The notes beneath the pieces were generated by a model. It ran no database searches, had not been told where the DNA came from, and saw only the letters and a list, made by a program, of their open reading frames with translations. A stretch of DNA of 64,000 bases from the NCBI GenBank assembly GCA_003934925.1, contig JQIX01000046.1:1-64000 (forward strand), in the 5' to 3' direction. Shown here in pieces: positions 58,494 to 64,000 of the stretch. The stretch comes from Epsilonproteobacteria bacterium (ex Lamellibrachia satsuma) (GTDB taxonomy: Bacteria; Campylobacterota; Campylobacteria; Campylobacterales; Sulfurovaceae). Every line of letters begins with the position of its first letter. The stretch's first letter is position 1. The translations under genes were made by a program, and so were the position numbers.

Positions 58494-59729
58494 ATGAAAG
58501 CTATTTCCAGTGATTTTGCACCGCCATTAAAACTGATTTCACCGTTCTTCAGTTATGGCGTGGCTTTTTATCTGCTGTCAATGTTGGCACTGCTTTTTTT
58601 TAAACCTTCGTTTGCTTATGCGCAGATGGATGTAGCAGGATGGATTCATCTCTTTCTGCTTGGTTTTGTGATGATGATCATCTTTGGTGCCATGGCACAG
58701 CTTATACCGGTGGTACTTGAGGCAGGACATGCAGTGGTGGATGTCTATTATGTCATTTTCCCTCTGCTACTTATCGGTACTTCCCTGATGGTGTTCGGTT
58801 TCTGGCTTATGCCGGGGATACTTCCTTATGGAGGCTTGCTGGTACTTATTGCCATGATCATCTTTGCCGTAGAGAATATTGCTACGCTCAAAAAGACAAG
58901 CATACGAACACTGACTATAGATACAGTTGCCTGGAGCAACGGATATCTGTTGCTGGGTATTCTTACCGGATTTGCTATTGCACTCGGATTGAGTGGAAAT
59001 CTTGGTATCAATGTCTCACTGATGCTCAAAGCCCATGTCTATGCAGTGCTTGGAGGGTATGTTGTTTTGACTATCATAGGGTTATCCCTGATCCTCATAC
59101 CGATGTTTTCTTTGGCTCACGGTTTTGAAGAAACGGCAATAAACAGGGCGTTCAAACTGGTCATTACAGGTGTCGGTATTGTTTTTGCCGGGGCGCTTTT
59201 TGCTCAAGAATGGCTTATGTTTATAGGCTATGCTGTTAATATGGCAGGAATCTTCTTCTATATCTGGCAGATCTATATCATTGCGAAATTGACGGTACGT
59301 AAAGAGATGGATATCTGGGCAAAGTCTATGATATTCGCTTTTGGTACATTGATATTTTCTATTATGCTTGGCTTACTCTATTTTATAATAGGCAAAGAAA
59401 GTGTGCTTCATGCATCGGTATGGTTTTTACTGTTGGGGTTCATCTCCTCCATGATCACAGGACATCTTTACAAGATCGTTCCGTTTTTGGTCTGGTTTGA
59501 ACGTTTTGCGCCCCTGGTAGGAAAAGAGAAAGTGCCGATGCTTCATGAGATGTACTCCAAAGAGGGAGCATCAATGATGTACTGGTTTACCACTACGGGT
59601 GTTGTACTGGGAGGTTTGGGTTTGCTGTTTGAGAATGATATTCTCTTCAAGGGAGGCGCAAGTTTCCTTTTTACCGGAGCGATCTTCCTCTTCATTACGA
59701 TGCGGAAGATGCTGTCCTACGGAAAATAA
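58494..59729 (+). CDS. polytopic membrane protein of the NnrS/heme-copper-like kind
   Basis: A 411-aa protein with about 12 hydrophobic helices. Histidines are placed at helix ends: GWIHLFLLGF, LEAGHAVVD, LKAHVYAVLGGY, SLAHGFEE, LHASVWFLLLGF and TGHLYKIVPF. This spacing resembles NnrS and the heme-binding helices of heme-copper proteins, so it may bind heme. NnrS-type proteins protect against NO or metal-NO stress. That is inference. It follows the DUF2249 gene after 5 nt. Confidence 0.72.
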   Translation: MKAISSDFAPPLKLISPFFSYGVAFYLLSMLALLFFKPSFAYAQMDVAGWIHLFLLGFVMMIIFGAMAQLIPVVLEAGHAVVDVYYVIFPLLLIGTSLMVFGFWLMPGILPYGGLLVLIAMIIFAVENIATLKKTSIRTLTIDTVAWSNGYLLLGILTGFAIALGLSGNLGINVSLMLKAHVYAVLGGYVVLTIIGLSLILIPMFSLAHGFEETAINRAFKLVITGVGIVFAGALFAQEWLMFIGYAVNMAGIFFYIWQIYIIAKLTVRKEMDIWAKSMIFAFGTLIFSIMLGLLYFIIGKESVLHASVWFLLLGFISSMITGHLYKIVPFLVWFERFAPLVGKEKVPMLHEMYSKEGASMMYWFTTTGVVLGGLGLLFENDILFKGGASFLFTGAIFLFITMRKMLSYGK

Positions 59730-59830
59730 TGTAGGGGCAATCCCTTGTGGTTGCCCAAAACAGACACAACTAGTCGTGTGGGCTGTCTGCCGAAGACGAC
59801 GTGCGAAGCAGAGCTTTGCTCTGTGAACAA
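59730..59830. repeat. dispersed repeat unit followed by a hairpin-rich element
   Basis: 59730-59756 is the exact reverse complement of 28127-28153. Next come CACAACTAGTCGTG (near-palindrome), ACAGAC/GTCTG and CAGAGC/GCTCTG stems. The second part has the layout of the element at 31986. Confidence 0.65.
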
Positions 59831-59852
59831 TACGATAAAAAAGGAAAAAAAT

Positions 59853-60161
59853 ATGTGCAGTATTACAAAAGAAGCAGTTTTTGATGCGATCAGTACCGTT
59901 ATTGACCCCGAAGTTGGGTTCAATCTTGTAGAGATGGGACTGATCTATGATGCGATTATAGATGAAGCGTGTAATGTCCATGTGGTCATGACACTTTCAA
60001 CACAGGGATGCCCTCTGCATCAGATGATCACTACCTGGGTCAAAGAGGCGGTAGAACGCATAGAAGATGTAGGAGATGTTGAAGTAGAAGTAGTATGGGA
60101 ACCTGCATGGAACATCTCAATGGCGGATGAGAATGTGAAAAAAGCTTTAGGTGGTATGTAA
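59853..60161 (+). CDS. MIP18/SufT-like iron-sulfur assembly factor (DUF59)
   Basis: A 102-aa protein of the DUF59 family. DPEVGFNLVEMGLIYDAIID (about residues 18-37) and LSTQGCPLHQMI (about 47-58, with one cysteine) are the family marks. Members help to mature Fe-S enzymes. Its place before napA, in an operon-like series, fits a supply role. AAAGGA lies eight bases ahead of the ATG. The longer frame from 59745 runs over the repeat and is rejected. Confidence 0.82.
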   Translation: MCSITKEAVFDAISTVIDPEVGFNLVEMGLIYDAIIDEACNVHVVMTLSTQGCPLHQMITTWVKEAVERIEDVGDVEVEVVWEPAWNISMADENVKKALGGM

Positions 60162-60177
60162 TATAAATTATTACACA

Positions 60178-60204
60178 AAAATAGGAGTATTTAACTCCTG
60201 TTTT
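60178..60204 (+). terminator. terminator after the SufT-like gene
   Basis: AAAATAGGAGT pairs with ACTCCTGTTTT (one G-U) around ATTTA. TTTTC follows. Confidence 0.7.
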
Positions 60205-60319
60205 CATCAACTATATTTAACTATACAAATTACTTCATTTTTATAATTTATCTAAGACTTTTTTACTCCAAATTAAAATGTTACCTATTTTGTTCGATTT
60301 ATGACTTTATTCACTTCTC

Positions 60320-60357
60320 TTGATGTAAATCATCTTTTTTATTGACATCTGTATGAT
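60320..60357 (+). promoter_or_regulatory. napA promoter with FNR/DNR-type operator
   Basis: TTGAT-GTAA-ATCAT at 60320-60333 has one mismatch. TATGAT (60352-60357) lies 18 nt downstream, four bases nearer than at the other promoters. The gap 60162-60459 holds no gene. Confidence 0.6.
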
Positions 60358-60380
60358 AAACTATATATGTTGTTATAAGT

Positions 60381-60421
60381 AGAGTTCCCTGAAGAACAGC
60401 TAGAGTTCTTCAGAGGACTCT
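60381..60421 (+). promoter_or_regulatory. 17-bp hairpin in the napA leader
   Basis: AGAGTTCCCTGAAGAAC at 60381-60397 pairs with GTTCTTCAGAGGACTCT at 60405-60421 with one wobble and one mismatch, around AGCTAGA. It lies in the 5' untranslated region and could stabilise the message or bind a regulator. Confidence 0.6.
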
Positions 60422-60459
60422 GCAAAATAACCAAAAAATCAATTTACGGAGGAAGTAAT

Positions 60460-63297
60460 ATGGCTTTAAATAGAAGAGAATTTCTTAAAAGTGCAGCGGC
60501 AGCATCTGCAGCTAGTGCAGCGGGAATTGCTGTTCCATCTAGTCTAAGTGCAGCAGCGACTGATGCACAGAAAGATTGGAGATGGGATAAAGCAGCTTGT
60601 CGTTTCTGTGGTACAGGTTGTGGTATCATGCTTGCAACAAAAGGTGGTAGAATCGTAGCGGTTAAGGGTGACCCTGCTGCCCCGGTAAACAGAGGTCTTA
60701 ACTGTATTAAGGGTTATTTTAATGCGAAGATCATGTATGGTGCGGACAGACTTAAAACACCACTTCTAAGAATGAATGACAAAGGTGAATTCGACAAGCA
60801 CGGTAAATTCAGACCTGTAAGTTGGAAAAGAGCATTCGATGAGATGGAAAAATATGCTAAAAAAGCACTTAAGGCATCCGGTCCTGAAGGTGTAGCAGTA
60901 TTTGCATCCGGTCAATACACAGTTATGGAAGGGTATGCGGCTCAGAAAATGATGAAAGCTGGATTCAGATCTAACGCGATCGATCCGAATGCACGTCACT
61001 GTATGGCATCAGCGGTTGTTGGTTTCTATCAAACATTCGGTATCGATGAGCCGTCAGGATGTTATGACGATATCGAAATCACCGATACTATCGTTACCTG
61101 GGGTTCAAACATGGCAGAGATGCACCCGATCCTTTGGTCAAGAGTAACAGATAGAAAACTCTCTAATCCGGATAAAGTGAAAGTAGTTAATATCCAAACC
61201 TATACACATAGAACATGTGACCTTGGTGACTTTAATATTATCTTCTCACCAAGTACAGACCTTGCACTATGGAACTATATTGCTCATGAAATTGTCTATA
61301 ATCATCCTGAAGCAATTGACTGGGATTTTGTAAAAGAAAACATTGTCTTTACAGCTGGCCCACTTAATATCGGTTATGGTATGAGAAGAGCAGGAGAGAA
61401 ATCGATTACGCCTGTAAGAGCTGACGGCAGTGCAGGTAAATACAGTGCTAAAGAGATGGAAATCATCAATAAAGAGATGAGTAAAAAAATCTCTGCAAAA
61501 GAGGCACCGGCATTGGCACCATATGGTATCAAAGAAGGTGATGTGATGAAAAATACAGCCGGTACACTCAAGCACTGGAAGATCTCATTTGAAGAGTACA
61601 AGAAATCACTCGAGCCGTTCACGCTTGACTATGTAGCAAAAATTGCTAAAGGTGATCCGAACGAGTCTATCGACAGCTTTAAGAAAAAGCTTAAAATGTT
61701 GGCAGATCTTTACATTGAAAAAGGAAGAAAAGTTGTTTCATTCTGGACAATGGGTATGAACCAGCACACTAGAGGTACTTGGGTAAATACACTTTCTTAT
61801 AATGTTCACTTCCTGCTTAACAAACAAGCATTGCCAGGAAATGGTGCATTCTCATTGACTGGTCAGCCTTCAGCATGTGGTACAGCGAGAGAAGTAGGAA
61901 CATTCTGTCACAGGCTTCCAGCAGATATGATGGTGAAAAACCCTAAACACAGAGCGCATGCAGAAAAAATATGGGGAATCCCGGCCGGCACATTGAACCC
62001 TGTAGGTAACCAGCACATTATGAAGATCCACAGAGACATTGAAGATGGTGTGGTGAAATTTGCATGGGTCAATGTATGTAATGCATACCAGGATTCTGCT
62101 TCTGCATCTCACTGGATCAAAGCAGCAAGAGAAATGGATAACTTCATTGTAACTTCAGACGGATACCCTGGTATTTCAGCAATGGTTTCTGACCTCGTCC
62201 TTCCATCAGCGATGATCTACGAAAAGTGGGGAGCATACGGAAATGCAGAGAGAAGAACACAGCACTGGAGACAGCAAGTACTTCCTGTAGGACATGCGAT
62301 GTCAGATACATGGCAGTGGGTTGAGTTCTCAAAAAGATTTACAGTCAAAGATCTTTGGGGACCATATACACTTAGAAATAAGAAAAAACTTGCTGATGTT
62401 CGTAAAGATGCCAAAAAATTGGGATATAACGATAATACAACAATGTATGAGATTTTATTTGCCAATAAAAAAGGTAAATCATATAAGATAAATATGAATA
62501 AGTTCCCACAAAAGGGTTATGATAACTCTGAGTGTAACGGAGATAGCAGAAACGTTAAAGGTGAAAATGGTAAAGTATTTAAGGGTTATGGTTTCATGAT
62601 CCATGAATATCTCTTTGAAGAGTATGCATCATTTGGTAGAGGCCATGGACATGACTTGGCACCGTTTGAAGTGTATCATAAAGTAAGAGGACTTAAGTGG
62701 CCTGTTGTTGATGGTAAAGAGACGCAGTGGAGATTTAATGTCAAATATGACCCGTATGCAGCAAAAGCGGCTAAAAAAGCAGGTAGCAAAAGCACACACG
62801 CATTCTATGGTCCATTAGCGAAAAAGATCCTTCAGGGTAACCTAAAAGGTCCAGATAAAAAACTGGGCAAATATGCATTGCCAAATAAAGCGAAGATCTT
62901 TGCAAGACCATACATGGATCCACCGGAAATGCCAGATGCAAATTACGATACCTGGTTATGTACAGGACGTGTACTTGAACATTGGCACTCTGGTACAATG
63001 ACAATGAGAGTTCCTGAATTGTTTAGAGCGGTTCCTGAAGCACTCTGCTATATGCATCCGGGTGATGCCAAAGCAAAAGGTCTCAAAAGAGGTGAACTTG
63101 CATGGGTTGAATCTAGACGTGGTAAGGTAAAAGCGAGAATTGAGACACGTGGACGTAACAGACCACCTCAAGGATTGGTATTTGTACCTTGGTTCGATGA
63201 AAAAGTCTTTATTAACAAAGTATGTCTGGATGCTACATGTCCTATGTCCAAGCAGACAGACTACAAAAAATGTGCAGTTAAGATCACAAAGGCATAA
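60460..63297 (+). CDS. napA: periplasmic nitrate reductase catalytic subunit
   Basis: Mo-bis-MGD nitrate reductase of 945 aa. A twin-arginine signal (RREFLK, residues 5-10) sends it folded to the periplasm. The [4Fe-4S] site is C47, C50, C54 (CRFCGTGC) and C82 (LNCIKG). The Mo ligand is C181 in [12 protein letters not shown]. The length near 930-950 aa is typical of Campylobacterota NapA. GGAGGAAG precedes the ATG. napG follows after 4 nt. Confidence 0.97.
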   Translation: MALNRREFLKSAAAASAASAAGIAVPSSLSAAATDAQKDWRWDKAACRFCGTGCGIMLATKGGRIVAVKGDPAAPVNRGLNCIKGYFNAKIMYGADRLKTPLLRMNDKGEFDKHGKFRPVSWKRAFDEMEKYAKKALKASGPEGVAVFASGQYTVMEGYAAQKMMKAGFRSNAIDPNARHCMASAVVGFYQTFGIDEPSGCYDDIEITDTIVTWGSNMAEMHPILWSRVTDRKLSNPDKVKVVNIQTYTHRTCDLGDFNIIFSPSTDLALWNYIAHEIVYNHPEAIDWDFVKENIVFTAGPLNIGYGMRRAGEKSITPVRADGSAGKYSAKEMEIINKEMSKKISAKEAPALAPYGIKEGDVMKNTAGTLKHWKISFEEYKKSLEPFTLDYVAKIAKGDPNESIDSFKKKLKMLADLYIEKGRKVVSFWTMGMNQHTRGTWVNTLSYNVHFLLNKQALPGNGAFSLTGQPSACGTAREVGTFCHRLPADMMVKNPKHRAHAEKIWGIPAGTLNPVGNQHIMKIHRDIEDGVVKFAWVNVCNAYQDSASASHWIKAAREMDNFIVTSDGYPGISAMVSDLVLPSAMIYEKWGAYGNAERRTQHWRQQVLPVGHAMSDTWQWVEFSKRFTVKDLWGPYTLRNKKKLADVRKDAKKLGYNDNTTMYEILFANKKGKSYKINMNKFPQKGYDNSECNGDSRNVKGENGKVFKGYGFMIHEYLFEEYASFGRGHGHDLAPFEVYHKVRGLKWPVVDGKETQWRFNVKYDPYAAKAAKKAGSKSTHAFYGPLAKKILQGNLKGPDKKLGKYALPNKAKIFARPYMDPPEMPDANYDTWLCTGRVLEHWHSGTMTMRVPELFRAVPEALCYMHPGDAKAKGLKRGELAWVESRRGKVKARIETRGRNRPPQGLVFVPWFDEKVFINKVCLDATCPMSKQTDYKKCAVKITKA

Positions 63298-63301
63298 GTA
63301 G

Positions 63302-64000
63302 ATGGCAAACTCCGACAACAACAGACGAAAGTTCATGGCAACGACCCTTCAAAGCGTTGGCTTAACGGCTCTTGGTGGATTGTTGTGGAGTGGCTATAGT
63401 GATGAAGCAAAAGCATCACCATTGGTACTCAGGCCACCGGGTGCATTGGCAGAAAAGGATTTCCTTGATGCCTGTATCAAGTGTGGCATGTGTGCAGAAG
63501 CCTGTGTCAACCGTGAAAGTAATGTAGACAAAGAGACAGGAAAACAGAGACCGGGAACATTGCAAATGGCAAAAGGCGGCGACCATCGATTGATCGGTAC
63601 ACCATTCTTTACACCAAGAGATGTACCTTGTTATATGTGTGACGATATCCCTTGTGTGCCTGTATGCCCATCAGGTGCGTTAGATATGCCAAGCCTTCTT
63701 AATGAAAAAAAAGAACTTGACATCAATAAAGCCACTATGGGTTTGGCCGTTGTCCATAAGGAATCGTGTATTGCCTTTTGGGGTTTACAATGTGATGCAT
63801 GTTACAGAGCCTGCCCGCTTTTAGATGAAGCGATCAGTCTGCAGTATCAGAAAAATGAACGAACAGGGAAACATGCATTTTTGCTGCCTGTGGTGCATTC
63901 TGATGTCTGTACAGGCTGTGGACTCTGTGAAAAAGCATGTGTGACTGAAAAACCGGCTATCTTTGTCCTCCCTAGAGAACACTCTATGGGGAAAGCAGGA
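63302..64000 (+). CDS. napG: ferredoxin-type quinol dehydrogenase subunit NapG (cut by window edge)
   Basis: Fe-S protein that, with NapH, can pass quinol electrons to NapA. It is open to the window end, 233 codons seen. A twin-arginine-like start (NNRRKFMATT) is followed by four [4Fe-4S] motif blocks: CIKCGMCAEAC, CYMCDDIPCVPVC, CDACYRAC and CTGCGLCEKAC. AAAGG lies ahead of the ATG. The order napA-napG is usual for this phylum. The C-terminus is missing. Confidence 0.93.
   Translation, partial: MANSDNNRRKFMATTLQSVGLTALGGLLWSGYSDEAKASPLVLRPPGALAEKDFLDACIKCGMCAEACVNRESNVDKETGKQRPGTLQMAKGGDHRLIGTPFFTPRDVPCYMCDDIPCVPVCPSGALDMPSLLNEKKELDINKATMGLAVVHKESCIAFWGLQCDACYRACPLLDEAISLQYQKNERTGKHAFLLPVVHSDVCTGCGLCEKACVTEKPAIFVLPREHSMGKAG

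Noticed and set aside
60178-60204. Another copy of the TACTCCTATTT operator-like motif
   Set aside because: It is one arm of a good terminator hairpin after the SufT-like gene, so the match is explained by that.

Overview
The window looks like a chromosomal segment of a Campylobacterota (Epsilonproteobacteria) species, most like a Sulfurovum- or Sulfurimonas-type denitrifying chemolithoautotroph. The evidence is the AT-rich coding style, a bc1 complex with a di-heme c1, a Campylobacterota-type QueE, a nap operon that opens napA-napG, and many small c-type cytochromes. The genus is inference. I saw no tRNA, rRNA, insertion sequence, prophage or CRISPR array.

Layout. 1-3000: the petABC cytochrome bc1 operon behind a 40-bp tandem duplication. 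3160-12890: mainly housekeeping (moaA, queE, an MFS transporter, trmO, a NifU-like scaffold, queD, moeA, rsmE). 12900-18470: rpmE with a highly foldable leader, rsmI, rlmB, a RodZ-like protein, an aminotransferase, hom and yajQ. 18500-23700: a formate dehydrogenase-type molybdoenzyme and a low-GC patch with a cold-shock/DUF1294 gene and an ORF6N remnant. 23740-30910: trxA, trxB, dapB, purF, hisIE, a prohibitin-like protein and ilvE.

30960-64000 is a nitrogen-oxide respiration island. It holds norC-norB with small membrane proteins, cytochrome cd1 nitrite reductase (nirS), and most of the heme d1 pathway: nirE/SUMT, a Met8-like precorrin-2 dehydrogenase/ferrochelatase, a fused siroheme decarboxylase, nirJ and nirF. 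Further cargo is two paralogous pentaheme cytochromes, small cytochromes c, a cytochrome c peroxidase, a Crp/Fnr regulator, a DUF2249 protein with a polytopic NnrS-like membrane protein, and napA-napG. Class I nrdB, class III nrdD/nrdG, a divergent GAPDH, trkAH and a ClC channel sit among them.

The island is tied together by a repeated operator, TTGA(T/C)-N4-(A/G)TCAA. At least twelve copies lie in front of respiratory, heme d1 and metabolic genes, most exactly 22 nt from a -10 hexamer, which is class II activator geometry. The regulator at 55590 has the matching ExxSR recognition helix and no FNR-type N-terminal cysteine cluster. nirS has a differently sequenced palindrome (GTCTA-N4-TAGAC) of the same shape.

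Most notable: (1) the class III ribonucleotide reductase is split. The catalytic ORF stops after its zinc motif, and the glycyl-radical segment is a separate 57-residue ORF behind an intervening unknown gene. (2) Several genes end in heptanucleotide tandem repeats that each carry a stop codon, so stops fall in all three frames. (3) rpmE is preceded by an approximately 108-nt structured RNA. (4) A 51-residue membrane protein is encoded directly after norB.
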